From Minicystis rosea (GTDB lineage Bacteria > Myxococcota_A > Polyangia > Polyangiales > Polyangiaceae): a stretch of 64,000 nt of DNA. Position numbers and translations under genes: made by a program. The notes below the pieces were generated by a model that searched no databases, was not told where the DNA came from, and saw only the letters and a program-made list of their open reading frames with translations. The DNA lies in assembly GCA_001931535.1 (NCBI GenBank), contig CP016211.1, positions 7,301,703 to 7,365,702 on the forward strand, in the 5' to 3' direction. Within the stretch, counting starts at the first letter, position 1. Every line of letters starts with the position of its first letter. This document shows, piece by piece, positions 9,481-18,213 of the stretch.

Positions 9481-9669
9481 TCTTGCACTGAGACGCTCGC
9501 TTCCTGCTTCACGCCCCTCGGGTTCTGCACCGAGACGCTCGCTTCCTGTTTCACGACCCGACAGTCGTGCAACGGGACGCTCGGGTCGTGCTTCGCGACC
9601 CGGCAGTCGTGCACCGGAACGGTCCCCTCCCGGTGCGGGACCGCCGCCTCCCGGTGCAAATCCGTCACG
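9481..9669. repeat. 21-bp minisatellite, nine units
   Basis: Nine consecutive 21-bp units begin TCxTGC. Alternate units resemble each other best, giving a 42-bp higher-order period (9481-9522, 9523-9564, 9565-9606, 9607-9648). Drift increases toward the 3' end. The array lies between the OmpA hairpin and the chemosensory operon. In one + frame it would read as heptapeptides of SCxxTLx type, but that frame has no credible start here, so I treat it as non-coding. Confidence 0.8.
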
Positions 9670-9816
9670 GGTGGGGAAAGAAGCCCGGGATCTCCCGCGA
9701 CCGACAGCGTCACGGTCGGGAGCACCTCTCGCCGCGCGGCTCAACCCGGAGCGGATCTGGTGCACAGGTTACTTTGTCGGCGCTTTGTGGGCGCGTGTGA
9801 CGAGGCGGGGCTGTGT

Positions 9817-9822
9817 TAGCAT
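9817..9822 (+). promoter_or_regulatory. -10-like box before the chemosensory operon
   Basis: TAGCAT lies 10 nt upstream of the ATG of the response-regulator gene, and there is no Shine-Dalgarno between. It is a candidate promoter for the operon; no clear -35 was found. Confidence 0.4.
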
Positions 9823-9832
9823 CGGGCCACCT

Positions 9833-10243
9833 ATGGTCCGGATCCTGATCGTCGAAGACTCTCCCGCGATGCGGACCTACGTCCGCTCCGCGCTGGAGAG
9901 CACCCCGGAGCTCGGCGACGACCTCGAAATCATCGAGGCGTCGAGCGGGTTCGACGCGCTGCGCTTGCTGCCCCGGAGCACGTACGACCTCGTCATCACC
10001 GACATCAACATGCCCGACATCAACGGGCTCGAGCTGATCCGCTTCGTCCGGCAGACGGCGCACCTAAAGCGGATCGCGCTCTTGATCATCTCGACCCAGT
10101 CGTCGGAGCGCGACAAGGCGCGCGCGCTCGCGCTGGGCGCCGACGCCTTCCTGGCGAAGCCCTTCACGCCGGAGCTGCTCCGCGGTGCGGTGACGCGCAG
10201 CCTCACGGGCCGCAGCTCGATCCCCGACGGGAGCAACCCCTGA
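9833..10243 (+). CDS. CheY-like single-domain response regulator
   Basis: This 136-residue protein is a receiver domain only. VEDSP supplies the acidic pocket, LVITDINMP carries the phospho-acceptor Asp near residue 54, IISTQSS the switch Thr/Ser, and FLAKPF the conserved Lys. An in-frame extension upstream runs through the minisatellite and is rejected, because homology begins at the ATG at 9833. It is the first gene of the chemosensory operon and stops 1 nt before cheA. It is the likely diffusible phosphorylation target of that kinase; motility versus another output is unknown. Confidence 0.9.
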   Translation: MVRILIVEDSPAMRTYVRSALESTPELGDDLEIIEASSGFDALRLLPRSTYDLVITDINMPDINGLELIRFVRQTAHLKRIALLIISTQSSERDKARALALGADAFLAKPFTPELLRGAVTRSLTGRSSIPDGSNP

Positions 10244-10244
10244 C

Positions 10245-12464
10245 ATGCCCGACGTCGGTGATCGCGCGCGGGACGAGTTTCTCTCCGAGGCCCAGGAGAT
10301 TGTCGAAGGCCTCGGGCGCGACCTCCTCGCGCTCGACGAGGGCGTGCGCGCGGCGCGCGTCGATCCCGGTCTGGTCAACGACGTCTTCCGCGCCGTGCAC
10401 ACGCTCAAGGGGCTCGCGGGCCTCTTCGGCGCGAACCGCATGGCGTCGCTCTCGCACGAGCTGGAGGAGCTGCTCGATCACCTCCGCCTCGGCCGGCTGG
10501 AGCTCACCCCATCCGTGCTCGACCTCTTGTTCCGTTCGGTCGAGCTCTACGGGAAGATCCTCCAAGCCGAAAAGGAAGGGCGCGATCAAGCGATCCCCGA
10601 GGTCGACGAGCTCGTCCGCGATCTCCACCGCGGGACCGGCGGGCAGTCCTCGGCGTCGCCCGCGGGCCAATACGAGCTCGATCCGAGCCTCCTCGCGGTC
10701 CTCACCGAGTACGAAGAGCATAGGCTCCGCACCAACATCGCGCAGGGCCTCCGGCTCTATCGGCTGCGCGTGCAGTTCCAGCTCGCGACGATCGATCAAG
10801 CGCTCGACGATTTGAAGGCGGCGGCCAAGCCGCACGGCGAGATCATCACCTACCTGCCGACCGGCGCCGGCGCAGACGCGGACTCGATCGAGCTCGACAT
10901 CCTCATGGCGTCGGCGGTGGGCCTCGGCGAGCTGCGCGGCGCGCTGGGCGGGCGCGGCGTCGACATCGAGGAGATCGCGCGACGCGCGGGCGCGCCCACG
11001 AGCACGGGGCAGATACCGCAGATCAGCGCGCCCCCGCGGGCGCCCCTGCCGTCGATGCCGCCGCCCGGTGACCTCTCGGTGCAGCCGCCGGGGCTCCCGA
11101 TCGAGCAAGGGCCGCCGAGCGTCAACGGGCTCAACAAAGCCGGGCCGGATCTGGGGACGATCCGCTCGGTCGCGCAGACGGTGCGCGTCGACATCCACAA
11201 GCTCGATCGGCTCATGAACATCGTGGGCGAGCTGTCGATCGTGCGCACGTCGCTGGCGCGCCTCGTCGACAGGCTCCGCGCCCAGCACGTCGAGCGCGAG
11301 CTCGCCGCCGATCTGCAGCGCCTCCAGCGCACCTTCGATCGGCACCTCGGGGCCATGCAGCAAGGCATCCTCGAGGTGCGCATGGTCCCGCTCGGGCAGG
11401 TCTTCGACAAGCTCGCGCGCGTGGTCCGGCAGATCAGCCGCGACGCCGAGAAGCTCGTGAACTTGGTCATCACCGGCGCCGAGACCGAGGTCGACAAGCT
11501 CATCGTCGAGGAGCTCAGCGATCCGCTCATGCACATGATGCGGAACGCCATCGATCACGGGATCGAGACGCGCGCCGAGCGCGAGGCCGTGGGCAAGCCC
11601 GCGGTGGGGACGATCGCGCTCAACGCCTTCCAGAAGGGCAACCACGTCGTCATCGAGATCGAGGACGACGGCCGCGGCATCCACACCGCGGGGCTCCTCG
11701 ACGCGGCCGTGCGGCGCGGGATGCTGAGCACCGACGAGGCTCGCAACATGAGCCGGACGGAGATCTTGAACCTGGTCTTCATCCCCGGCCTCTCCACCAA
11801 GGCCGACGTCAGCGAGCTCTCGGGCCGCGGCGTGGGGATGGATGTCGTCAAGACGAACATCGCCAAGCTCGGCGGCGTCATCGATCTCCAGAGCGAGGAG
11901 GGCATCGGCACCAAGATGACGGTGACGCTGCCCATCACGCTGGCCATCATCAGCGCGCTGGTGGTGCGCCTCGGCGTGCGGCTCTTCGCCATCCCGCTCG
12001 CCAACGTGCAGGAGGCCGTCGTCCTCGATCCCAGCACCGTGCGCCTCATCGACGGGCGCGAGGTGGTCACGCTCCGCGGGAGCACGCTGCAGCTCTGCCG
12101 CTTGGCGCGGCTCTTCGGGCTCGAAGGGGTCGAGGATGGACCGAACGGCTGGGGGACGCGGCAGATCTTCCCCGAAGAAGAGCTGAGCGCCACGCAGAAG
12201 CAACAGCTCCGGGTGCGCGACTACGTGGTGGTGACCGCCGTGGGCACGCGGCGGCTCGGGCTCGTGGTGAGCACGCTCGTGGGCGAGCAGGACGTGGTGA
12301 TCAAAGCGCTCGGGCCTTCGCTCAAGGGCGTGCGCGGCTTCGCCGGCGCCAGCGAGCTCGGCGATCAGCGCATCGCGCTGGTGATCGACGCGCCCGCGCT
12401 CATCGAGGAGATGACCGCCGGCGGCACCGGCCTCCGCGCCGACCCACGAGGTTTCCATGGCTGA
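10245..12464 (+). CDS. cheA: chemotaxis-type histidine kinase CheA
   Basis: A 739-residue kinase with the full CheA order. The P1 HPt domain has the phosphorylated His52 in VHTLKGLAG. A possible P2 region spans about 145-240. P3 dimerisation begins at VRVDIHKLDRLMNIVGELS near 315. The P4 ATPase has N-box HMMRNAIDHG, G1 DDGRGI and G2 SGRGVGMDVV. The C-terminal P5 is a CheW-like coupling domain. It should transfer phosphate to the upstream receiver and to CheB. The stop overlaps the next gene by 8 bp, showing translational coupling. No chemoreceptor gene is present in the window. Confidence 0.96.
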   Translation: MPDVGDRARDEFLSEAQEIVEGLGRDLLALDEGVRAARVDPGLVNDVFRAVHTLKGLAGLFGANRMASLSHELEELLDHLRLGRLELTPSVLDLLFRSVELYGKILQAEKEGRDQAIPEVDELVRDLHRGTGGQSSASPAGQYELDPSLLAVLTEYEEHRLRTNIAQGLRLYRLRVQFQLATIDQALDDLKAAAKPHGEIITYLPTGAGADADSIELDILMASAVGLGELRGALGGRGVDIEEIARRAGAPTSTGQIPQISAPPRAPLPSMPPPGDLSVQPPGLPIEQGPPSVNGLNKAGPDLGTIRSVAQTVRVDIHKLDRLMNIVGELSIVRTSLARLVDRLRAQHVERELAADLQRLQRTFDRHLGAMQQGILEVRMVPLGQVFDKLARVVRQISRDAEKLVNLVITGAETEVDKLIVEELSDPLMHMMRNAIDHGIETRAEREAVGKPAVGTIALNAFQKGNHVVIEIEDDGRGIHTAGLLDAAVRRGMLSTDEARNMSRTEILNLVFIPGLSTKADVSELSGRGVGMDVVKTNIAKLGGVIDLQSEEGIGTKMTVTLPITLAIISALVVRLGVRLFAIPLANVQEAVVLDPSTVRLIDGREVVTLRGSTLQLCRLARLFGLEGVEDGPNGWGTRQIFPEEELSATQKQQLRVRDYVVVTAVGTRRLGLVVSTLVGEQDVVIKALGPSLKGVRGFAGASELGDQRIALVIDAPALIEEMTAGGTGLRADPRGFHG

Positions 12465-12996
12465 TCTGGTCCGGCGCGTGAAGGCGCCCACCTCGATGAA
12501 GCGCTCGCGTCAGCAAGATCGCGGGCCGCGCACCGAATACCTCGGCTTCGTGCTGGCCGGCGACGTGTACGCTGCGCCCGTGGGGCTCGTCCGCGAGATC
12601 TTGAAGCCGCCGCCGCTCACGCCGGTGCCGCGCGCGCCCCACGCGACGCTCGGGATCGTCAGCGTGCGCGGGCAGCTCGTCACCGTGATCGATCTGCGGA
12701 GGCGACTCCGCGTGGCGGAGGCGCCGCTCTCGCGCAAGGCGCGCATCCTCCTCGTCGACGGCGCAGACAACGAGCTCATGGGCGTGTACGTCGACGAAGT
12801 GCTTCAGGTCTATCGGCTCTCGGACGGCGAGATCGAGCCCGCGGCGACGGCGCTCGGCGGCGAGGTGGCGGGGTACATCGCCGGCATCGCTCGCCCCGAC
12901 GGCGCCTTCGCGCCGACCCGCGCTCCGGACGGCTCGCATTTCCCGGACGCCTCCGTCGTCATCCTCCTCGACCTCCGCGCGGTGCTTGCCTCATGA
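12457..12996 (+). CDS. cheW: CheW-like coupling protein 1
   Basis: This 179-residue protein is a single CheW domain preceded by about 20 basic residues. EYLGFVLAGDVYAAPV, VREIL, the VSVRGQLVTVIDLRRRL core and VDEVLQVY match the family. It couples CheA to receptors. It begins inside the end of cheA (8-bp overlap) and overlaps the second cheW by 4 bp (ATGA). A 12-residue insertion-like, charged loop near APTRAPDG before the last strand differs from the second copy, so the two may occupy different array positions. Confidence 0.92.
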   Translation: MADLVRRVKAPTSMKRSRQQDRGPRTEYLGFVLAGDVYAAPVGLVREILKPPPLTPVPRAPHATLGIVSVRGQLVTVIDLRRRLRVAEAPLSRKARILLVDGADNELMGVYVDEVLQVYRLSDGEIEPAATALGGEVAGYIAGIARPDGAFAPTRAPDGSHFPDASVVILLDLRAVLAS

Positions 12997-13489
12997 GGAC
13001 CTGGAACATGCCCGATGCCTCGCAGAGGCATCGCACCGACACGCACAAGAATCTGGTCGGGTTCGTGGTGGGCGACGTGCACTACGCCATCGACATCGGG
13101 CGCGTGCGCGAGATCGTGAATCCGCTCGCGGTCACGCCCCTGCCCTACACGCCGCCGGAGGTCGCGGGTGTTTCGGATCATCGCGGCGAGGTGGTGCCGG
13201 TGATCGATCTGCGTGTCCGCTTCAACCTCGAGCCCAAGGCCGAGGAGCGCGGCACGAAGTGGATCCTGGTGACCCTCGGGACGCGGGTGGTGGGGCTCGT
13301 GGTCGACGCGGTGACGGAGGTCTTCGGCGCGACCAACGACGAGATCCGGCCGCAGCCGGAGGTCGGCGGCAACCGCGACATGCGTGGCATCAACGGCGTG
13401 GCCAAGCACGACGGCAAGCTCGTCTTCGTGCTCGATGCCATGCGCTTCCTCGAGATCGTCGACGCGCTGTCGGCCTCGGGGCGATCTAG
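12993..13489 (+). CDS. cheW: CheW-like coupling protein 2; natural stop out of frame
   Basis: A CheW domain of about 160 residues: NLVGFVVGDVHYAIDI, VREIVNPL, the DHRGEVVPVIDLRVRF core and LVFVLDAMRFLEIVDAL at the end. The domain finishes near 13470, but the frame has no stop there. A TAG at 13487-13489, directly before the next gene's ribosome site, lies in another frame, and one extra G in the GGGG run (13478-13481) would bring it into use. As written, the frame continues to 14348 as an Arg-rich sequence antisense in style to the HEAT gene. I give the end as the expected TAG; a base-calling deletion is the simplest explanation. Confidence 0.8.
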
Positions 13490-13497
13490 GAGGGCGC

Positions 13498-15699
13498 GTG
13501 GGAGCGGCGGCGGCAACCATCGAGCAAGCGCTCGGTTCCGAGGACGCGGAGGAGCGGCGCCAAGCGACCGCAGAGCTCGGCGGCATGGCCGTCGACGCGG
13601 CGCTGCCTCTCTTGATGCGGGCGCTGGGCGACGACGACTGGCGCGTCCGCAAAGAGGCGACCATCGCGGCGCGCGCGTTCGGCGCGGCGCCCGCGCTGTG
13701 CACGGAGCTCGTGGGCGCGCTGGCCAACGGCGACAACGTGGGCCTGCGCAACGCGGCCGTCGACGTGCTCGCCAACGCGGGCCCCGCGGCGACGAGCGCG
13801 CTCGCGTCCGCGTTCGAGCGGCTCGACGCCGACGGGCGCAAGCTGGTGGTGGAGATCCTCGGCAAGGGCCGCGATCCCTCGGCGATCGACGCGCTCGGCG
13901 CCGCGCTCGACGATCCCGACGACAACGTGCGGCAGGGCGCGATCGAGGCCGTCGCGCAGCTCGGCGCGCTCTCCCGCGATCGCGCGGAGCGCATCCTCCT
14001 CGCGCGGCTCGACGATCACGATCGCGTGGTGCGCTTGACCGCGCTCGAAGGCCTGACCGCGTTGGAGGTGCCCATTCCTTGGGAGCGCCTCGCCCCGCTC
14101 GTGGAGGAGCCGACGCTGCGATCGGCGGCGCTCTCCGCGGCGGCGCTCTCGCAAAGCCCGGATGCGGCCCGCGCGCTGGCCCACGTCCTCGCGGGCGCAC
14201 GCGGCAACGTCTTCGAGCTGGCTCTGCGCGCGCTCGGTCGCCTCGCCGATGGGCCGAGCGCCGCGAGCGTCACCGCCGCGCTCATCGAAGGCGGGCCCGA
14301 GCTCGGGCGTCGTTTGGTCGACGCCACGCAGCCCGACGGCCGCGGTGACGGCGCCATCCCGCGGCGCGCCACGGCGCTCCGCCTCGCCGCCGCTGCGCGC
14401 GCCCCCGGCTTGGTCGCCGCGGCGGTGAGCGCGCTCGCCGAGGACGCGCTCGCCGAAGCAGCGCAGAGCGCGCTCGCGACGCTCGGCGCGGCCGCTTTGC
14501 CGGAGATGATCGCGCGCCTCGACGACGCGTCGTCCTCGCCCGATGCACGCGCCGCGCTCGTCGACGTCATCAGCGCCGCCGTCCCGGCCGACGCCGCGCC
14601 CGAGAGCGCGAGCCTCGTGCTCGTCGCCCTGCGCCGCGCGGTGCGCGATCCCGAGCGACAGGTGGCCGTGCGCGCCGTGTTCGCGCTCTCGCGCCTCGGC
14701 GCCGCGGACGATCTCGAGATCATCGCCGCCACCACGCTCTCCGAGGCGCGCTCCCTCGCCGCCGCCGCCGAGGTCGCGCTCGCGGCGCTCGCCGCCCGCT
14801 TCCCCGCGGCGGCGCGCGCCGTCGCCGATCGGCTCGCGCGCGTAGAAGGCGCGCTCTTGCCGGCGGCCATCGCCATCGGCGCGGCGACGGGCTCGTCACC
14901 GTTCGAAGAAGGCGACGCCGCCTTCCTCGCGCAGGCGGCCGCCGCGGGCGAGCCGCGCGCGCGCCGCGCGGCGGTGCAAGCCGTCGCGGAGATCCGCGCC
15001 ACGGCCGGCTCGGCCTTCCCCGGCGCGATGGAAGTGCTGCGCATCGCGCTCACCGACGAAGAGCACGAGGTGCGCGTCGCCGCGGCCCGCGCGCTCGGCC
15101 GCCTGTGCACGGCGCGCGACGCGCTCCGCGCCAGCGACGTCCTCGATCTCGTCGATCGATCGGGCCAGTCCGATCTCGTGGCCGCCGCCGTGCGCGCCAT
15201 CGGTGAGGGCTTCGTCCTCGCGGCCGACGCATCGAGCAGCGGGCGCGCAGCCCTCTCGCCCGATCTCGTGCCCGCGCTCGGCCTCTTCGCGCGCGGGGCC
15301 CCGAGCCCGGTGGCCATCGCTTCGGTCGAAGCGCTGGTGCAAGCGCAGCGCGTGGGCATCCCCTCCGCCGTGACCGCGCTCACGGGCGCCCTCGATCACC
15401 CCGAGGAGTCCGTGGTGAAGGCCGCGCTCCTCAAGCTCTCCGGCGCCGCCGTCACGGGCGCGCTCGACGCGCTCGGGCGCGGCCTCGCGCATCCGCGGCC
15501 CACGGTGCGCGTCCTCGCCGTCGAGCTGCTCGCCGACGCGCCGCCCGACGACGCGCGCCACTGGCTCGCGCAGCGCCTCCTCACGGAGCCGGATCGACAC
15601 GTCAAGGAAGCCATCCAGCGCGCCCTCCGGCCCTCCTCGCCGTCGATCCCGGCGCGGGAGCTGCACGGCGCGCTCGAGCGCGGAGAGGGAGGCGGCTGA
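13498..15699 (+). CDS. HEAT-repeat protein of the chemosensory operon
   Basis: This 733-residue protein is almost entirely Ala/Leu-rich helical HEAT repeats such as WRVRKEATIAARAFG, DDNVRQGAIEAVAQLG and HEVRVAAARALGRL, with no catalytic motif seen. Such solenoids act as protein-binding scaffolds. GTG start follows AGGAGG (13488-13493) by 4 nt, and upstream in-frame sequence shows no homology. It lies between cheW and cheR with a 2-nt gap to cheR, so its partner is probably an array component. HEAT-like proteins occur in some myxobacterial Che clusters; which subfamily this belongs to is not determinable here. Confidence 0.88.
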   Translation: MGAAAATIEQALGSEDAEERRQATAELGGMAVDAALPLLMRALGDDDWRVRKEATIAARAFGAAPALCTELVGALANGDNVGLRNAAVDVLANAGPAATSALASAFERLDADGRKLVVEILGKGRDPSAIDALGAALDDPDDNVRQGAIEAVAQLGALSRDRAERILLARLDDHDRVVRLTALEGLTALEVPIPWERLAPLVEEPTLRSAALSAAALSQSPDAARALAHVLAGARGNVFELALRALGRLADGPSAASVTAALIEGGPELGRRLVDATQPDGRGDGAIPRRATALRLAAAARAPGLVAAAVSALAEDALAEAAQSALATLGAAALPEMIARLDDASSSPDARAALVDVISAAVPADAAPESASLVLVALRRAVRDPERQVAVRAVFALSRLGAADDLEIIAATTLSEARSLAAAAEVALAALAARFPAAARAVADRLARVEGALLPAAIAIGAATGSSPFEEGDAAFLAQAAAAGEPRARRAAVQAVAEIRATAGSAFPGAMEVLRIALTDEEHEVRVAAARALGRLCTARDALRASDVLDLVDRSGQSDLVAAAVRAIGEGFVLAADASSSGRAALSPDLVPALGLFARGAPSPVAIASVEALVQAQRVGIPSAVTALTGALDHPEESVVKAALLKLSGAAVTGALDALGRGLAHPRPTVRVLAVELLADAPPDDARHWLAQRLLTEPDRHVKEAIQRALRPSSPSIPARELHGALERGEGGG

Positions 15700-15701
15700 C
15701 G

Positions 15702-16901
15702 GTGCCCCGCTTCGACGAGATCCGCCTCGATCAAGCCGAATTCCGGCTGCTGCGCGAGCTCTTCAACGAGCACTGCGGCATCCTCTTCGGCCATGAGGCG
15801 CGCCCGGTCATCGAGCGTCGCCTGCGCGACCGCCTGGCCGCGCTCGGCCTCTCGTCGTTCGGCGAGTACTACCAGCTCCTCCGCTTCGACGATCGCGGCC
15901 GCACCGAGATGGATGAGGCCGTCGACCTCATCACCATCAACGAGACGTACTTCTTCCGCGAGGCCTACCAGCTCAAGTCGTACAAGGAAGAGATCCTCCC
16001 CGCGCTGCGCGGCGCGCCCACGCCGCGCGAGCGGCTCTCGGTGTGGAGCGCCGGCTGCTCCACCGGCGAAGAGGTCTACTCCATCGCCATCTGCACGCGC
16101 GAGAGCGGCCTCTTCCAAGGCAAGAGCGTGCGCGTCTTCGGCAGCGACATCTCCCGGCGCTGCGTCGCCCACGCGCGCCGCGGCGTGTACGGCCCCTCGG
16201 CCTTCCGAGCCACCTCGCCCGAGCACAAGAAGCGCTGGTTCATGGAGCGCCCCGACGGGATGCACGTCGCGGAGGACCTCCGCGGCATGTGCCAGTTCGG
16301 GCACCTCAACCTGCTCGACGTCCCGCGCACTGCGGTGGTCGGCCGCGTCGACGTCATCTTCTGTCGCAACGTGCTCATCTACTTCGACGACGAGTCGCGC
16401 CGGCGCGTCATCGACATGTTCTACGATCGCCTCCTCCCCGGCGGTTACCTGCTGCTCGGTCACTCCGAGTCGCTGCTCAACGTCTCCACCGCGTTCGAGC
16501 TCGTGCACCTCCGGGAGGACCTCGTCTATCGCAAGCCGCACAGCTCGGGCGCGCGCTTCTTCTCCACGGGCGACCCGTTCCGCCGCGACGCCTCGCCCAC
16601 GCATCTCACGCAGCCGAGCGCACCGCGCGCGGGCAGCACGGGTCGCCCGGTGCCGATCCCGGTGCCCTCGGATCCCGCCTTGCGCCGACCGGGCCACATC
16701 ACCTCACGTGGTATCGGCGGCCCCTTGCCGCCGGAGATCGCGGCGCTCGTGGCCGAAGCCAACGCGGCCGACGGTACCCCTCCGCGCCCTGCTCCCCCGG
16801 GATCGGCCCCCCCTGCGCTCGACGGCTCGGGCCAACATCCGCGTCCGAGCGAGCCGGGCACGCTGGATCCACCGGGAAAGCCGCCGCGGAATGCACGCTG
16901 A
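15702..16901 (+). CDS. cheR: CheR-type MCP glutamate methyltransferase
   Basis: A 399-residue SAM-dependent methyltransferase that adds methyl groups to receptor glutamates. The N-terminal helical domain covers about 1-75. The catalytic domain has NETYFFREAYQL, the SAM site SAGCSTGEEVYSIA, and DVIFCRNVLIYFD near residue 222. About 110 C-terminal residues are Pro/Ala-rich and low-complexity, longer than usual CheR and perhaps a tether. GTG start follows a GAGGGAGG ribosome site. Its presence implies methylated receptors encoded elsewhere. Confidence 0.95.
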   Translation: MPRFDEIRLDQAEFRLLRELFNEHCGILFGHEARPVIERRLRDRLAALGLSSFGEYYQLLRFDDRGRTEMDEAVDLITINETYFFREAYQLKSYKEEILPALRGAPTPRERLSVWSAGCSTGEEVYSIAICTRESGLFQGKSVRVFGSDISRRCVAHARRGVYGPSAFRATSPEHKKRWFMERPDGMHVAEDLRGMCQFGHLNLLDVPRTAVVGRVDVIFCRNVLIYFDDESRRRVIDMFYDRLLPGGYLLLGHSESLLNVSTAFELVHLREDLVYRKPHSSGARFFSTGDPFRRDASPTHLTQPSAPRAGSTGRPVPIPVPSDPALRRPGHITSRGIGGPLPPEIAALVAEANAADGTPPRPAPPGSAPPALDGSGQHPRPSEPGTLDPPGKPPRNAR

Positions 16902-16970
16902 CGCTTCCGTCCCCGTGGCCCTGCGCACGGAGCTCCGACCGCGAAGGGTGCGATTTCGCCGCGTCCAGGT

Positions 16971-16976
16971 TAGGAT
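16971..16976 (+). promoter_or_regulatory. -10-like box before cheB
   Basis: TAGGAT ends 9 nt before the GTG of cheB, inside the 84-bp gap after cheR. No Shine-Dalgarno is visible, so cheB may also be made from a leaderless transcript. Confidence 0.35.
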
Positions 16977-16985
16977 GGCGCGCCC

Positions 16986-18047
16986 GTGGTGACCCCCGCT
17001 CCACTCCGTGTCCTCGTGGTCGACGACTCGGCGTACAACCGCCGAAACATCGCCGATATCCTCGGTGGGCGAGACGACGTCGAGGTCGTGGGCAAGGCAG
17101 GCGACGGCGACGAAGCGCTGCGCCTCGTCTCCCAGCTCAAGCCCGACGCCATCACGCTCGACCTCGAAATGCCGCGGATGGATGGGTTCACCTTCCTCCG
17201 CATCCTCATGGCCAAGCAGCCGACGCCCGTCATCGTGGTGTCGAGCTACAGCAACAAAGAGAACGTCTTCAAAGCGCTCGAGCTCGGCGCCATCGACTTC
17301 GTCGCCAAGCCCGACCGCCAGTTCACGCCCGACCCGGCGATCCGCAACGAGATCCTGAGCAAGGTCCTCCTCGTGCGGAGCCTCCGGCCCCTCTCCGCGC
17401 CGTCGCCGGCCCGCGTCGTCCCGATGCCACCGCGCACCGGTGAGCCGAGCACGCCGCGCATCACCACGACGCCGCGCTACCTCGTGGGAATTGCTTCGTC
17501 GACGGGCGGCCCTTCGGCGCTGCTCGAGATCTTCTCGCGCCTCCCCGAGCGGTTCCCCGGCGCGATCGTGATCGCGCAGCACATGCCCGACAAGTTCACC
17601 CGCACCTTCGCCGAGCGCCTCGACAAGAAGGGCGCCGTGCGCGTCGTCGAAGCACAGGACGGCGACACCGTCACAGCTCGCCGCGCCTACGTTTGCCCGG
17701 GCAAGCAGTCGATGGAAGTCATGAGCCCGACCGGCGCGCTCAACGATCTCCGCGTCCGCGTCACCGCCCCTTCCGCGAGCGACCGCTACTGCCCCAGCGC
17801 CGATCGCCTCCTACGCAGCGTCGCGCAGGTTGGCGGCTCGCGCTCCATCGGCGTCGTCTTGACGGGCATGGGTGACGACGGCGTCGCCGGTGCCCGAGCC
17901 ATCCGTGCAGCGGGTGGCATCGTCATCGCCGAGAGCGAAGAGACCGCGGTCGTTTACGGCATGCCCGGCGCGGCGGTGCGGGCGGGCGTCGTCAACGAGG
18001 TGCTCCCGCTCCCCGCCGTCGGCGACTACCTCGCCGCCCTCGTTTGA
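16986..18047 (+). CDS. cheB: chemotaxis response regulator protein-glutamate methylesterase CheB
   Basis: A 353-residue two-domain enzyme. The receiver (1-120) has VVDDSAYNRR, phospho-acceptor Asp in ITLDLEMPRMDG, VVSSYS and FVAKPD. A Pro-rich linker (about 130-160) leads to the methylesterase, whose triad is visible: Ser in ASSTGGPSAL, His in IAQHMP and Asp in LTGMGDDGVAGA. It removes methyl groups from receptors and opposes CheR. The 84-bp gap and its own -10-like box suggest a second promoter. Confidence 0.96.
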   Translation: MVTPAPLRVLVVDDSAYNRRNIADILGGRDDVEVVGKAGDGDEALRLVSQLKPDAITLDLEMPRMDGFTFLRILMAKQPTPVIVVSSYSNKENVFKALELGAIDFVAKPDRQFTPDPAIRNEILSKVLLVRSLRPLSAPSPARVVPMPPRTGEPSTPRITTTPRYLVGIASSTGGPSALLEIFSRLPERFPGAIVIAQHMPDKFTRTFAERLDKKGAVRVVEAQDGDTVTARRAYVCPGKQSMEVMSPTGALNDLRVRVTAPSASDRYCPSADRLLRSVAQVGGSRSIGVVLTGMGDDGVAGARAIRAAGGIVIAESEETAVVYGMPGAAVRAGVVNEVLPLPAVGDYLAALV

Positions 18048-18127
18048 CGCCGGTGACGCCGGCGATGCTTTCGCAGCTTTCCACGCGGCCTCCCGTTTTG
18101 TGCTCCCGGGGCGCCGCGTGCCCGCCG

Positions 18128-18133
18128 TATAAT
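18128..18133 (+). promoter_or_regulatory. consensus -10 (TATAAT) before the stressosome genes
   Basis: A perfect TATAAT, rare in this GC-rich window, lies 80 nt before the first stressosome gene, in the 166-bp gap after cheB. No -35 at standard spacing was found. It suggests that the stressosome module has its own promoter. Confidence 0.5.
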
Positions 18134-18213
18134 CCCGCGTCGTTGCCGGCCGTGCCGCAGAAACGGCGTCCTCGAACCCCCAAGCGCCTGGTCACCCCAC
18201 CGAGCTCGCCCCG

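Noticed and set aside
9481..9669. Possible CRISPR array
   Set aside because: Units are 21 bp and contiguous without unique spacers, and no cas genes are near.
9459..9725. An 88-codon minus-strand ORF through the minisatellite
   Set aside because: No ribosome site, and its 14-residue periodicity follows from the DNA repeat.
12993..14348. A 451-codon CheW reading frame
   Set aside because: Beyond about 13470 it is Arg-rich, out-of-frame sequence of the HEAT gene; treated as the result of a lost base.
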